The position numbers and the translations under genes are program-made. From Thermocrinis albus DSM 14484 (GTDB lineage Bacteria; Aquificota; Aquificia; Aquificales; Aquificaceae), in the NCBI RefSeq assembly GCF_000025605.1, contig NC_013894.1:295529-359528 (forward strand): 64,000 nucleotides of DNA. The letters are read 5' to 3'. Below are positions 42,194-51,464 of this stretch, in pieces. The notes beneath the pieces were generated by a model. That model was given only the letters and a program-made list of their open reading frames with translations, was not told where the DNA came from and made no database searches. Position 1 is the first letter of the stretch. Each line of letters opens with the position of its first letter.

Positions 42194-42538
42194 TCAGCCG
42201 CAGGAGAAGGAGTTGCCGCAACCGCAGGATCCCGTCACGTTGGGGTTCCTTATGGTGAAACCACCTCCCATAAAGTCCACCACGTAGTCCAGCTCGGCGT
42301 TGTTGACGTAAGGCATAGAGAACTGATCTATAGCTATCTTCAGACCACCGAACTCAAAAACGTGGTCACCCTCCTCTACCGTGTCGTCAAAACCCATGGC
42401 GTACTGGAATCCGGAGCATCCTCCGGGAACAACCCTTATCCTCAGGATAGGTTCGGTTATTCCATTCTCCTGTGCTATCCTGAGAACTTCCTGCACAGCC
42501 TTCTCGGTGGCGTAAAAGTTAAAGCTTACCTTCTGCAT
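42194..42538 (-). CDS. A-type Fe-S cluster assembly/carrier protein (IscA/ErpA family)
   Basis: This 114-residue HesB/IscA-fold protein has the three conserved cysteines: GGCSGFQY (about 41) and the C-terminal CGCG (about 105). These proteins carry [2Fe-2S] or [4Fe-4S] clusters to client enzymes; likely clients here include NadA, IspG, IspH and the radical SAM enzyme. It has a GGAGG ribosome site 6-7 bp before the ATG. It lies 12 bp after ybeY in the same direction, so may be part of the phoH-ybeY transcript. Confidence 0.9.
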   Translation of the reverse strand: MQKVSFNFYATEKAVQEVLRIAQENGITEPILRIRVVPGGCSGFQYAMGFDDTVEEGDHVFEFGGLKIAIDQFSMPYVNNAELDYVVDFMGGGFTIRNPNVTGSCGCGNSFSCG

Positions 42539-42550
42539 CTTACTACCTCC

Positions 42551-43036
42551 TTAAGAGTTTTTCCTTTTCAAAAAATTAGCCCCCCAACTCCACGGTGCAA
42601 TATGAGAAAGCTCAGAGAGAAGATAGTTCTCTAAGGAGAAGAATTTTCTCTCCTCCTCACCACCCAGTTCGTGATCGTAACCCAAAAGGTGTACAAGACC
42701 GTGTAAAGCAAGTCTCTTTATCTCCTCCTCGGTGGAGTGTCCGTACTCCTTTGCCTGTTTTTTAGCGGTGTCCCAGGATATCACTATGTCTCCCAAGAGG
42801 GTAAAGGAACCCACCTTTTCCCCTATGGGAAAAGAAAGCACGTCGGTGGGTTTATCCTTTCCCCTATACTCCCTGTTGAGTTCTCTTATCACCTGATCTG
42901 TGGTGATGTAAAGGCTCAGCTCCACCTTCTTAAGGTGGAGAAGGTCAAGAGCCTTCAGCAGTAGAGCCTTTAACCACCTTCTTCTTACTCTTCCTCTCTC
43001 CACTCTCAGAAGAACTTTGTTTTTCGTACTCCTCAT
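42551..43036 (-). CDS. ybeY: endoribonuclease YbeY
   Basis: This 161-residue metal-dependent RNase acts in 16S rRNA maturation and ribosome quality control. The zinc site [11 protein letters not shown] (about 122-132) and [17 protein letters not shown] are diagnostic. The chosen start overlaps phoH by 92 bp in another frame. Aligning the NREYRG motif at about residue 54 with E. coli YbeY supports this start rather than a shorter one. The phoH-ybeY pairing is conserved across bacteria. Confidence 0.93.
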   Translation of the reverse strand: MRSTKNKVLLRVERGRVRRRWLKALLLKALDLLHLKKVELSLYITTDQVIRELNREYRGKDKPTDVLSFPIGEKVGSFTLLGDIVISWDTAKKQAKEYGHSTEEEIKRLALHGLVHLLGYDHELGGEEERKFFSLENYLLSELSHIAPWSWGANFLKRKNS

Positions 43037-43976
43037 AAGCCCTTATTATCCTCGCCACTATGGGGTGCCTAACTACGTCTTCTTGGGAAAACCACACGAA
43101 GGCTATCTCTTCTATCCCCTGTAGTACCTTTATAGCCTCTACCAGACCCGACTCCTCCTTTTTGGGAAGGTCTATCTGGGTTATGTCTCCCGTTATCACT
43201 ACTTTGGAGCCGAAACCTATACGGGTGAGGAACATCTTCATCTGATCTCTTGTAGCGTTCTGAGCTTCGTCCAGTATTATAAAGGCATCGTTGAGGGTCC
43301 TACCCCGCATGAAGGCCAGAGGTGCTATCTCTATAACGTTCCTCTCCAGCATATAAGTAGCTTTGTCGTAATCCACCATATCATAGAGGGCATCGTAGAG
43401 GGGTCTTAGGTAAGGATCTACCTTCTCCGCTATACCCCCCGGTAGAAAACCCAGCTTCTCACCCGCTTCTATGGCTGGCCTTGTGAGGATTATCTTGTTG
43501 ACCTTACCCTCCTTTATATGAGCCAGCGCCATAGCCATAGCCAGATAGGTCTTACCGGTACCTGCCGGACCCACACCGAACACTATGTCCTTCTCCCTTA
43601 TCGCTTGTACGTACAACTTCTGGGTGGGTGTCTTGGGAACTATGGCCTTTTTCCTGTGAGTTACCAAGATAACTTCTTCCTGGGTCTGAGGTGTTGTTTC
43701 TTGAGGACGTGCTTTCAACAGAGCCTTCGCTCTTTCTCTTACTTCCTGTGCCGTCATGGGTGTGGTCTTTATCTCCCTCATGATGGTTCTTATAAAGTCG
43801 GCAAGCGCCCTTACTTTCTCCTCCTCCCCCTTTATGATGACCTCGGTGCCTCTTGCCGTCACTTTAACACCGAAGAGCTGGGAAAACTGCTTTAGATTCT
43901 CGTCGCCTCTGCCTACTATAGCGTAAAACCTCTCGTCGAAACTTCCTAAGTCTATCCTCTCTTCCACCTGCACCAA
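42945..43976 (-). CDS. ybeZ: PhoH-like ATPase (YbeZ)
   Basis: This 343-residue protein has an N-terminal KH-like region ([19 protein letters not shown]) followed by the PhoH P-loop NTPase: Walker [12 protein letters not shown], Walker [12 protein letters not shown] and [13 protein letters not shown]. YbeZ acts with YbeY in RNA metabolism. It overlaps ybeY by 92 bp and begins one base upstream of the DUF89 gene's end, placing it in the DUF89-phoH-ybeY-iscA minus-strand run. Confidence 0.93.
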   Translation of the reverse strand: MVQVEERIDLGSFDERFYAIVGRGDENLKQFSQLFGVKVTARGTEVIIKGEEEKVRALADFIRTIMREIKTTPMTAQEVRERAKALLKARPQETTPQTQEEVILVTHRKKAIVPKTPTQKLYVQAIREKDIVFGVGPAGTGKTYLAMAMALAHIKEGKVNKIILTRPAIEAGEKLGFLPGGIAEKVDPYLRPLYDALYDMVDYDKATYMLERNVIEIAPLAFMRGRTLNDAFIILDEAQNATRDQMKMFLTRIGFGSKVVITGDITQIDLPKKEESGLVEAIKVLQGIEEIAFVWFSQEDVVRHPIVARIIRAYEEYEKQSSSESGERKSKKKVVKGSTAEGS

Positions 43977-44849
43977 TTAAAAAGTATAACGATTTTTCTT
44001 CCCTTGACAAGTTCCGAAAAAGATCCTACCTTTCTTCCCTCCTGTCTCCCTCTCTATAGGAAGACACTTCACAGTGAGAAGAAAGAAGATCTCTCTGTCT
44101 GCCTTTGATAGGGTTTCAAAGTTGGCCTGCCCCTTACTTATAACCAGGTGAGCCTCTTGGAAAAGGCGCCGAAACTCTTGGGAACAATCTTCCAGAACTG
44201 TACCTACCCTATCGGAACCGTTACTGACAACTCGGCAGAGGGAAGTGAGGCCGGCTTCCTCTGCATCCTCCATAAGAGCGTCGTTGAGGATGGGAGCACC
44301 TTTCACGGCGTATATCACTTCCTTACCTCTCTTGATGAGTTCCTCCACCAGCAAGCGATCCAAAACTATCTCACCTGCGTTATCTCCTATAATGAGCACC
44401 TTTTCTGCCTTCTGAAGTCTCTCCAAAAAGAGAGGGTACTCAAAGAGGGCAGGTTCGGTGTTGAGGATCTCCTTAACCCTTTCCTCAAGGTCCAGTTGCT
44501 GGGCTATGGCAAAGTCCACCGCGTTGCCAGCGCCTGACAGCTTTATGGCCCTCTCCAGAGGATCCTCTGTAGGAAGCTGGGAAAGCTCCTGCAAAAGTTT
44601 TAGAGCCACACGGTTGGATACTTTTTTGACTTGGTAGAAGGGGTCCTCCACTCCCGTAACTTCCTTTACCAGTCTCTGTATGTGATAAGCGTAGTGAGCC
44701 GGTGAGAGGGTAAGGTCCTGATGAGAAGCTAAGTAGCGTGCCAGTTCCAGAAGTATATGCATCTGTTGGTCTGCCGAAAGGTTCAACTTCTGTACTGCGT
44801 TGAGTCCCTGTTGAAGAAGACACGGAACGCACTCAGGATGTGACCTCAC
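43977..44849 (-). CDS. DUF89 / ARMT1-like damage-control phosphatase
   Basis: This 290-residue protein has PECVPCLLQQGLNAV at its start and the metal-binding GDNAGEIVLDRLLVEEL (about 155-171) with VKGAPILNDALMEDA. These are hallmarks of DUF89 metal-dependent phosphatases, proposed to remove damaged phosphometabolites such as sugar phosphates. Its exact substrate is unknown. It overlaps nfo by 17 bp, and together with nfo and the DHH phosphoesterase forms a damage-repair-themed gene run (inference). Confidence 0.85.
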   Translation of the reverse strand: MRSHPECVPCLLQQGLNAVQKLNLSADQQMHILLELARYLASHQDLTLSPAHYAYHIQRLVKEVTGVEDPFYQVKKVSNRVALKLLQELSQLPTEDPLERAIKLSGAGNAVDFAIAQQLDLEERVKEILNTEPALFEYPLFLERLQKAEKVLIIGDNAGEIVLDRLLVEELIKRGKEVIYAVKGAPILNDALMEDAEEAGLTSLCRVVSNGSDRVGTVLEDCSQEFRRLFQEAHLVISKGQANFETLSKADREIFFLLTVKCLPIERETGGKKGRIFFGTCQGKKNRYTF

Positions 44850-45678
44850 TGTAGAGCTCCTTAAGGGTGTTTAGGTTCTTAGTATCCCAATCCCCTTCCT
44901 TAGGTGTCTCAAGATAGTAGGGTAGTTGGGAAAAATACTCGTCCCGAAGAAAGTTGGCAAAGCCATCACGCCCTATGTAACCATACCCTATGTGTTGATG
45001 ACGATCCTTCCTTGCTCCCAGAGGTACTTTAGAGTCGTTGCAGTGTATGGCCTTAACCCTCTGTATACCCACCTTACCGTCCAGGGATAGCTTAAAGAGT
45101 TCAAAGCCTTCTGCTGTGTTGATGGCATAACCATAAGCAAAAGCATGACAAGTGTCTATACACACCCCCACCTTATCGTGAGGAAAAGGCTCTGTAAGAA
45201 GGGCCAGTTCCTCCACACTCTTACCTATATCTCCCCTCTCCCCGGCAGTGTTCTCTATGAGTAGCATGGTGTGTTTAGGTTCGTAGATACTCAGGATCTT
45301 CTCTAAGGAAGACACAACTTTTCTGACGGCTTCCCTCACATCTCCGTGAGCGGTTCCAGGATGCAAAACGTAGTAGTCTATCAGAAGCTGGTCACACAGC
45401 GCTAATTCCTCCGCCACAACTCTGACGGAAGTTTCCAGGAGATCCTCCTTATCTGTGGCCAAGTTTATAAGGTAAGGTGCGTGTACCATGAGGGGGCCTT
45501 TCCAGTTTTTACGCTTTTCAATAAACTGATGTAAGATTTCGGGGGTATACTCTTTTATCTTCCAGCTTCTGGGACTTCTAAGGAAGAACTGAAAAACCTC
45601 CGCATTTAGCTCTTTAGCCCTTTCAAAGGTGAGGACCCAAGAACCCGCTGAAGAGACGTGAAGTCCAAAAAGGGGCAT
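44833..45678 (-). CDS. nfo: endonuclease IV (AP endonuclease)
   Basis: This 281-residue TIM-barrel, three-zinc enzyme cuts DNA at abasic sites in base excision repair. Metal-ligand segments include VHAPYLINLA, the Glu of IENTAGERGDIG, CIDTCHAFAYGY and IHCNDSKVPLGARKDRHQHIG (partly quoted). Length is normal. It is sandwiched between the DHH phosphoesterase (sharing one base) and DUF89. Abasic sites form quickly at high temperature, which makes the gene fitting for a thermophile. Confidence 0.95.
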   Translation of the reverse strand: MPLFGLHVSSAGSWVLTFERAKELNAEVFQFFLRSPRSWKIKEYTPEILHQFIEKRKNWKGPLMVHAPYLINLATDKEDLLETSVRVVAEELALCDQLLIDYYVLHPGTAHGDVREAVRKVVSSLEKILSIYEPKHTMLLIENTAGERGDIGKSVEELALLTEPFPHDKVGVCIDTCHAFAYGYAINTAEGFELFKLSLDGKVGIQRVKAIHCNDSKVPLGARKDRHQHIGYGYIGRDGFANFLRDEYFSQLPYYLETPKEGDWDTKNLNTLKELYSEVTS

Positions 45679-46658
45679 CAGACCTTTACCTTTTCCTCCA
45701 CCAGCTCTTGCCGTATGGAGTGTAGGAGTTTCTGAAGGGCTTCTTCCACAGAACCGGCTCTTATCTTACAACCGCTGGCGTACCTGTGACCACCACCTCC
45801 CAATCTCTCCGCTATACGTGCCACGTTGACACCGTTTTTGGATCGTAAAGACACCTTAAACACACCTTCGTCGGGTTTTTCTATCAGGGCAAAGGCCACT
45901 TCTACACCCTCTATACTACGTGGGAAGTTCACCAAACCTTCTGTGTCCGGATACTGGGCACCTGTCTCACGGAGGAAACGGTCCAGAATCACTATACCGG
46001 CCACCTTACCGTCCTCGTAGAGGGTGAGGGTATCCAGAACACGGGATATGAGCTTCATCTTGGCCAAAGACTCTCTTTCGCTGAACATGGTGTAAGTTCT
46101 GTAAGGGTCTGCTCCCAGCTGAGTTAGTTCTTTGGCCATCTGAAACACTTCGGCGTTGGTGTTGGAGTACCTGAAAAAGCCTGTATCGGTAGCAAGTCCC
46201 GCATAGAGACACTCGGCTATCTGAGGATCTATCTCCTTCTCATCCCAGAGTTTGAGGAGTTTGTAAACTAAACTGGCTGTGGCAGGAGCCTCCGTATCTA
46301 TGTAATCGTACTCTCCGTAAAACTCTCCTCCTATGTGGTGGTCTATACGTACCCGTGTGTAGGCATCAACGGGCGCTCCTACCCTGTAAAAGCCGGAGGC
46401 ATCCACCACTATCGCCACGCTGAAAACCTGAGGTAGGGGAAGTCTCACCACCTCCGAAGCTCCTGGCAGAAAGTCCAAAAAGTGAGGCACAGGATCCTTA
46501 CAACCTACGTAAACCCTCTTACCCTTCTTCTTGAGGAAGAGATAAAGGGCCAACGCACTACCCAAAGTGTCTGCATCCGGGTTTTCGTGGGAAGCTATGA
46601 GAATACTTCCCTCTTCTCTACTCAGCAAATCTATGAGAGGTACCCTTTCCTCCAACAT
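45678..46658 (-). CDS. DHH phosphoesterase, NrnA-like oligoribonuclease/pAp phosphatase
   Basis: This 326-residue protein has a DHH domain, NPDADTLGSALAL near residue 26, VDAS and RIDHHIGG (about 108), and a C-terminal DHHA1 domain ending GGGGHRYASG. NrnA proteins degrade 2-5-mers of RNA (nanoRNA) and dephosphorylate pAp; some degrade c-di-AMP breakdown products. It shares one base with nfo downstream and lies 12 bp after folD, so the folD to ybeY minus-strand genes may form one long transcript. Confidence 0.9.
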   Translation of the reverse strand: MLEERVPLIDLLSREEGSILIASHENPDADTLGSALALYLFLKKKGKRVYVGCKDPVPHFLDFLPGASEVVRLPLPQVFSVAIVVDASGFYRVGAPVDAYTRVRIDHHIGGEFYGEYDYIDTEAPATASLVYKLLKLWDEKEIDPQIAECLYAGLATDTGFFRYSNTNAEVFQMAKELTQLGADPYRTYTMFSERESLAKMKLISRVLDTLTLYEDGKVAGIVILDRFLRETGAQYPDTEGLVNFPRSIEGVEVAFALIEKPDEGVFKVSLRSKNGVNVARIAERLGGGGHRYASGCKIRAGSVEEALQKLLHSIRQELVEEKVKV

Positions 46659-46670
46659 GGTGTGGCCTCC

Positions 46671-47558
46671 TTATAACCTGTTTAAATTTAATCCCTTTAT
46701 GTTCCTCTTGTAAGCTTTTAGAGTATTAAGAAGGAGAGCTGTTACCGTCATGGGACCCACACCACCCGGTACGGGAGTTATGGCCGAAGCCTTATCCTTC
46801 ACAGATTGGTAATCCACATCCCCCACTATCTTGTCTCCCAAACGGGATATGCCTACGTCTATGACCACGGCACCTTCCTTCACCATGTCACCTTTTATGA
46901 GGTGTGGGACTCCTGTGGCAGATATGAGGATATCTGCGGTAAGGGTGTGGCGCTTCAGGTCCTTGGTGTGAATGTGGCATACGGTTACGGTAGCATCCCT
47001 CCACAGCAGTAGCATGCTGAGAGGTCTTCCCACTATGAAACCTGCACCCACCACCACCACATCTTTACCTTTGAGGGGTATGTTGTAGTGACGGAGGAGA
47101 AGGTCTATCCCTAAGGGAGTGCAGGGTATAAAACCATCCTCCATGCGGGCTATCAGTTTACCCATGTTTTCGGGTGTGAAACCGTCCACGTCCTTGCGAG
47201 GAGAGATGGCCGTTATCACTTCGTGTAGGGGTATATGGGGAGGTAAAGGCAATTGAACCAGTATACCGTCCACCTCATCGCGAGCGTTAAGATCCGCTAT
47301 GAGATCCAAAAGCTCTTCACTGGATGTGTTGGCAGGAAGATGGTACAGTAAGGAAGTTATACCCACCTTTTCACAGGCAAGGCGTTTGTTCTTTACGTAT
47401 ATATGACTTGGAGGATCGTCTCCCACCAGAACCACCGCCAGACACGGGGGTCTTAAACCTTTCGTTACGTAAAACTCTATCTCTCTCCTTATCTGTTCTC
47501 TTATGACCTCTGCTACCGCCTTGCCGTCCAAAATCTGGGGTATCACGCCCTTTTCCAT
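46671..47558 (-). CDS. folD: bifunctional methylenetetrahydrofolate dehydrogenase/cyclohydrolase
   Basis: This 295-residue FolD interconverts methylene-, methenyl- and formyl-tetrahydrofolate, feeding purine synthesis (purL and guaA are in this window). Typical segments are [15 protein letters not shown] with the catalytic Tyr/Lys, [17 protein letters not shown] and the NADP-binding [12 protein letters not shown]; GRSxIVG is more usual, here [22 protein letters not shown] completes the set. The start overlaps the cysS 3' end by 16 bp. Confidence 0.95.
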   Translation of the reverse strand: MEKGVIPQILDGKAVAEVIREQIRREIEFYVTKGLRPPCLAVVLVGDDPPSHIYVKNKRLACEKVGITSLLYHLPANTSSEELLDLIADLNARDEVDGILVQLPLPPHIPLHEVITAISPRKDVDGFTPENMGKLIARMEDGFIPCTPLGIDLLLRHYNIPLKGKDVVVVGAGFIVGRPLSMLLLWRDATVTVCHIHTKDLKRHTLTADILISATGVPHLIKGDMVKEGAVVIDVGISRLGDKIVGDVDYQSVKDKASAITPVPGGVGPMTVTALLLNTLKAYKRNIKGLNLNRL

Positions 47559-49015
47559 TTGGTACCTGCCGGAGTATCCTCTAAGATTATGCCCAGTTCT
47601 CTCAGTCTATCCCTTATGAGGTCCGCTATGGCATAAGCTTTCTCTTGTCTGGCCTTGGATCTCACTTCTATGAGTAGTTCTATGAGCCTTTCGTCCAGCA
47701 CATGCCCCGCCTCCATCTCCTTCTCCACCACCCGCCTTACGCTACACACAGGATAAAGATCCTCAAAGAGACCGAAGATACCCCTCAGATGCTTAAGAAG
47801 AGTTTCGGAGGCCTGCTGATAGGCATCCAGCTCCGATGTTTTTACCCGCCTTCTTTCCAAAACCTCCTTCTTCAGCTTTCCCATCTCACTCACGAGGGTG
47901 AAGAGCCTTCCAAGGGCAGAGGGTGTGTTAAAGTCGTCGGCAAGATCCGCAAAAAACTTTTCCTCCGCATCTCTTATCTTATCAAGAAGTGGGTGCTTCT
48001 CTCTGACTTCCTCCGAAGGAAGCTCCTTCAGAAGCTCTGCGTCGGTTATGGCGTTTTTTAGGCGCTCGTAAGAACGCTTTGTTTCTTCCATTTTATCCCA
48101 TGAAAAATCTAAGGGACTTCTGTAATGGGTCATAAGCACAAGAAGCCTCAGCACATCTGGATGATACCGACTGTAAACTTCCCGAAGGGTCACGTAGTTT
48201 CCCAAAGATTTGGACATCTTCTGCCCACCTACCGTTACCAGTCCGTTGTGTACCCAGTATCTGGCAAAAGGCCTTCCTGTGAGAGCTTCCGCCTGAGCTA
48301 TCTCGTTCTCGTGGTGGGGAAAGACAAGATCAAGACCACCACCGTGTATGTCTATAGTGGTGCCCAGGTGCTTGAAGATCATGGCCACACACTCGGTATG
48401 CCAGCCAGGTCTTCCCGGACCCCACGGTGAGTCCCATGCCGGTTCTCCCGCCTTGGCAGCTTTCCAAAGGGCAAAGTCTAAGGGATCCCTCTTCTTCTCG
48501 GAAGGTTCAACGCGTGCGCCTGCCTCCAGTTCCTCGGGGTTTCTACGGGACAGTTTCCCATACTCAGGAAAAGCCTTCACCGAAAAGTAAACGTCACCGC
48601 CCGACACGTAGGCGTATCCCTTATCTATAAGTCCCTGTATAAGCTGTATTATCTCCTGTATATGTTCTGTAACTCTAGGTTCTACATCCGCCGGTCTTAC
48701 ACCTATGGCTTCCATGTCACGGTAGTAACTGGCTATGTATCTGTTGGCCACCGTCATGAAATGGGTGCACTCTTCCCTTGCTTTGTTTATTATCTTGTCA
48801 TCCACATCGGTAAAGTTTCTCACAAACTTCACTCTGTAACCCAGATACTCCAGGTACCTTCTCAGCACGTCAAACACTATAAGGCTTCTGCCGTGCCCTA
48901 CATGAGAGTCATCATAGACGGTGACACCACAGGTGTAGATGAGCACTTGGGGCGGGTTCAGAGGTACAAACTCCTCTACTCTACCTGTGAGGGTGTTGTA
49001 AAGACGCAGACTCAT
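47543..49015 (-). CDS. cysS: cysteinyl-tRNA synthetase
   Basis: This 490-residue class I synthetase charges tRNA-Cys. The HIGH-like motif is [12 protein letters not shown] (about 33-44). Zinc ligands are Cys in YTCGVTVYD, Cys in WHTECVAMI and the His pair in FPHHENE. KMSKS is present as [11 protein letters not shown] (about 268). It overlaps folD by 16 bp and is divergent from moaB, with a symmetric AT-rich promoter of 19 bp between the two starts. Confidence 0.97.
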   Translation of the reverse strand: MSLRLYNTLTGRVEEFVPLNPPQVLIYTCGVTVYDDSHVGHGRSLIVFDVLRRYLEYLGYRVKFVRNFTDVDDKIINKAREECTHFMTVANRYIASYYRDMEAIGVRPADVEPRVTEHIQEIIQLIQGLIDKGYAYVSGGDVYFSVKAFPEYGKLSRRNPEELEAGARVEPSEKKRDPLDFALWKAAKAGEPAWDSPWGPGRPGWHTECVAMIFKHLGTTIDIHGGGLDLVFPHHENEIAQAEALTGRPFARYWVHNGLVTVGGQKMSKSLGNYVTLREVYSRYHPDVLRLLVLMTHYRSPLDFSWDKMEETKRSYERLKNAITDAELLKELPSEEVREKHPLLDKIRDAEEKFFADLADDFNTPSALGRLFTLVSEMGKLKKEVLERRRVKTSELDAYQQASETLLKHLRGIFGLFEDLYPVCSVRRVVEKEMEAGHVLDERLIELLIEVRSKARQEKAYAIADLIRDRLRELGIILEDTPAGTKWKRA

Positions 49016-49034
49016 TACATTAATATATTAAATC
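49016..49034. promoter_or_regulatory. compact divergent promoter with palindromic -10, cysS / moaB
   Basis: TTAATATATTAA (49020-49031) is a perfect palindrome between the ATGs. TATATT is read on both strands and lies 5 bp from the plus ATG and 6 bp from the minus ATG, so both transcripts would be leaderless. It is the clearest example of the divergent-promoter pattern seen at several places in this window. Confidence 0.6.
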
Positions 49035-49565
49035 ATGGAAAAGGCCAAGTTCGGTGTCCTTACGGTGTCCGATAGAGCAAGTAGGGGTGAGTACGAGGAC
49101 ATAAGCGGAAAATACATAATAGAGTATCTTAAGGATGTGGTGACATCACCCTTCGAGATAGTCTACAGAGTGGTACCGGACGAGCGGGACATCATAGAGG
49201 GTGCCCTCATCCATATGGCGGACGAAGAGGGTTGTTGTCTTATACTAACCACAGGAGGCACAGGCCCAGCCCCCCGTGACGTGACCCCGGAAGCCACGAT
49301 GGCCGTTTGCCACAAGATACTACCGGGTTTCGGAGAACTCATGAGGCAGGTATCTCTGCAGCAGGTTCCTACCGCCATACTATCCCGTCAACTGGCAGGT
49401 ATAAGGAACAGAACCCTCATCATCAACCTGCCAGGAAAACCCCAGTCTATAAAACTCTGTCTGGATGCTGTTTTTCCTGCAGTACCTTACTGTATAGATC
49501 TCATAGGTGGTCCCTACATCACTACCGATGAGAATAAGGTTAAGGCCTTCAGGCCAAAAGGGTGA
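49035..49565 (+). CDS. mog: molybdopterin adenylyltransferase (MoaB/Mog family)
   Basis: This 176-residue MoCF-fold protein adenylates molybdopterin before metal insertion. Diagnostic motifs are LTVSDRASRGEYEDISG at the start, ILTTGGTGPAPRDVTPEA (about 72-89) and NLPGKPQSIK. The insertion pattern fits Mog/MogA better than the shorter MoaB, but this is not certain; hyperthermophiles often use tungsten instead of molybdenum. It ends 19 bp before the tRNA-Val gene. Confidence 0.88.
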   Translation: MEKAKFGVLTVSDRASRGEYEDISGKYIIEYLKDVVTSPFEIVYRVVPDERDIIEGALIHMADEEGCCLILTTGGTGPAPRDVTPEATMAVCHKILPGFGELMRQVSLQQVPTAILSRQLAGIRNRTLIINLPGKPQSIKLCLDAVFPAVPYCIDLIGGPYITTDENKVKAFRPKG

Positions 49566-49568
49566 TGT

Positions 49569-49574
49569 TATAAT
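49569..49574 (+). promoter_or_regulatory. -10 box of tRNA-Val
   Basis: TATAAT lies 10 bp before the mature tRNA 5' end. No strong -35 is visible in the moaB 3' end. Confidence 0.5.
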
Positions 49575-49584
49575 TTCTAAGGTA

Positions 49585-49657
49585 AGGCGCGTAGCTCAGT
49601 AGGCAGAGCGCTGGCCCGACACGCCAGAGGTCGGCGGTTCAAGTCCGCCCGCGCCTA
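49585..49657 (+). tRNA. tRNA-Val(GAC)
   Basis: A full cloverleaf folds: acceptor AGGCGCG/CGCGCCT, D-stem GCTC/GAGC with an 8-base loop, anticodon stem CTGGC/GCCAG, variable AGGTC, T-stem GGCGG/CCGCC with loop TTCAAGT, discriminator A. The seven-base anticodon loop CCGACAC puts GAC at 34-36, so valine. Position 33, almost always U, is C here. The CCA end is not encoded. accA begins 17 bp later, so the tRNA and accA may share a transcript. Confidence 0.9.
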
Positions 49658-49674
49658 TTTATGCGAGACACACC

Positions 49675-50628
49675 ATGCTGGAGATAGAGAAAGACCTTGA
49701 GGAACTGGCTCAAAAGATACTACAACTCAAAAAGCTCCTTCAGTTAGGAGAGAGACACAGAGAGAGTGAGCTGAGAAGACTGCAAAGGGAGTTCAGGGAA
49801 AAGGCCAGGAAGGCTTATCAGAAGCTGGATCCTTGGGACCGTGTACAGTTAGCCCGCCATCCTAAGAGACCTCACACCATGGACCTCATACCTATCCTCT
49901 TTGAGGAGTTTACAGAACTCCACGGAGACAGACTTTTTGGAGATGACAGAGCGGTGGTAGCAGGGTTTGCTTACTTTGAGGGTATGCCCGTGGCGGTGAT
50001 AGGCCATGAAAAGGGTAGAAGTACTAAAGAGAAGATGGAGAGGAACTTTGGTATGCCTCATCCCGAAGGGTACAGAAAGGCGGTGAGAATAGCCAAACTG
50101 GCAGAAAGTTACGGTATGCCGGTGATAACCTTTGTGGACACTGCGGGAGCTTACCCAGGTGTTGGTGCGGAGGAGAGGGGACAGGCGGAGGCTATAGCCC
50201 AGTGTCTTTACACCTTCGGATACCTGAGAACACCGGTGGTGTCGGTGGTGATAGGAGAAGGTGGTTCGGGAGGTGCACTGGCCTTTGGAGTGGCCAACAG
50301 AGTTTACATGTTGGAGAACGCTGTGTACTCTGTTATATCTCCCGAAGGGTGTGCCGCCATTCTGTGGAAGGATCAGAGCAAGGTGAAGGAGGCAGCTAAA
50401 GCTCTCAAACTCACCTCGTGGGATCTACTCCGACTGGGTGTTATAGACGGTATAATAAGAGAACCTTTGGGTGGAGCCCACTGGGACTATATGAGGACAG
50501 CAAGACTTATAAAAAGATGCTTGAGGAAAGCCCTGAGAGAACTGCTGGAGTTAACTCCAGAGCGCCTCGTAGAAGATAGGATTAAAAAGTTCTCCTCCAT
50601 GGGAGTCTTCCAAGAGGTGATGCCATGA
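49675..50628 (+). CDS. accA: acetyl-CoA carboxylase carboxyltransferase subunit alpha
   Basis: This 317-residue AccA transfers CO2 from carboxybiotin to acetyl-CoA as part of the AccAD complex in fatty acid synthesis. The N-terminal coiled helix (LEELAQKILQLKKLLQLGE) and the crotonase-like core with GRSTKEKMERNFGM, FVDTAGAYPGVGAEERGQAEAIA (partly quoted) and VIGEGGSGGALAFGVAN are typical. Length is normal. It overlaps the next gene, a PilT-like protein, by 4 bp (ATGA). Confidence 0.96.
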   Translation: MLEIEKDLEELAQKILQLKKLLQLGERHRESELRRLQREFREKARKAYQKLDPWDRVQLARHPKRPHTMDLIPILFEEFTELHGDRLFGDDRAVVAGFAYFEGMPVAVIGHEKGRSTKEKMERNFGMPHPEGYRKAVRIAKLAESYGMPVITFVDTAGAYPGVGAEERGQAEAIAQCLYTFGYLRTPVVSVVIGEGGSGGALAFGVANRVYMLENAVYSVISPEGCAAILWKDQSKVKEAAKALKLTSWDLLRLGVIDGIIREPLGGAHWDYMRTARLIKRCLRKALRELLELTPERLVEDRIKKFSSMGVFQEVMP

Positions 50629-51464
50629 ACTACGCGCCGGAGATCCTCAGCTACATGAGTAGCTCCAAAGACATAACGGAGGTGCTGCTGGTACCTAAAG
50701 CGCCACCCACCGAAAGAAGGGAAGGTAAACTCATAAAGTTTATGGATGTAGTACTAAGTGCCGATGACGTGAGAGACACCCTTGTAGCTCTAAGGACACA
50801 TGCTCCCACTCTCATGGGACCTCTTGGTAGAGAGGGTAGTTTTTCCTTCGGCATGCACGGCGTGGGACGTTTCAGAGTGAGTTACATCACCCAGAGAGGA
50901 AGTTATGTAGTATCTATCATCAAAACGCCTATGGAGATACCACGCCTCTACACCCTCTGTGAAGATGAAGGTATAATACCAAGACTGGAGGAGCTTCTCA
51001 GGCTGAGCCATCAACGCCTTTACGTGATAAAGGGAAGGGATCCCATAAGAACCTCCACCTTTGTCTACTCTCTACTCCAGCACATAGTAAACACCATGTC
51101 TAAGGTTATCTTCGTGCTAGAAAAGAACCTAACTTTTCTTTTGAAACACGGTAGTTCCCTGGTGGTACAGAGGGAGGTAGGTTTAGACGTGGAGAGTTTC
51201 GAGGAGGGTCTGCTGGATGCTATGCGCATAAACCCAGATATTTTGTACATCAACTTTCAGGATGTAATGTCCCAAAGGGAGCTGGACCTGTTGGTACGTC
51301 TGTCCCACATGGGTACTGTAGTTCTACTTCAGGCTCCTGTGGCGGAGGAACATCTCCTTCACTCTACAGGAGTTGTGCAGATAGAGGTACGGCCCTCAGG
51401 TGTATCAGGAAAGCTTAAGGTTCAGATCATGGAAACACTACCTGAGGAACCGGAAAACCGTTGA
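50625..51464 (+). CDS. PilT/PilB-like protein with degenerate ATPase motifs
   Basis: This 279-residue protein resembles type IV pilus retraction ATPases in order and spacing: an N-terminal PAS-like part (LSYMSSSKDITEVLLVPKAPP), RFRVSYITQRGSYVVSIIK (compare PilT RVNAF...AAVFR) and an ATPase-like core. The P-loop is lost: YVIKGRDPIRTSTFVYSLL stands where GPTGSGKSTTL is expected, with no Lys. The Walker B region DILYINFQDVMSQREL replaces the usual DVILVGEMRD. It is therefore probably catalytically dead, perhaps a regulator of a real PilT or of AccA. It overlaps accA by 4 bp and the convergent decarboxylase by 38 bp. Confidence 0.65.
   Translation: MNYAPEILSYMSSSKDITEVLLVPKAPPTERREGKLIKFMDVVLSADDVRDTLVALRTHAPTLMGPLGREGSFSFGMHGVGRFRVSYITQRGSYVVSIIKTPMEIPRLYTLCEDEGIIPRLEELLRLSHQRLYVIKGRDPIRTSTFVYSLLQHIVNTMSKVIFVLEKNLTFLLKHGSSLVVQREVGLDVESFEEGLLDAMRINPDILYINFQDVMSQRELDLLVRLSHMGTVVLLQAPVAEEHLLHSTGVVQIEVRPSGVSGKLKVQIMETLPEEPENR

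Noticed and set aside
47543-47558. CRISPR array or direct repeats in intergenic regions
   Set aside because: No regularly spaced repeats were seen anywhere in the window; the only repeats are the IS605-type elements and the leader RNA.
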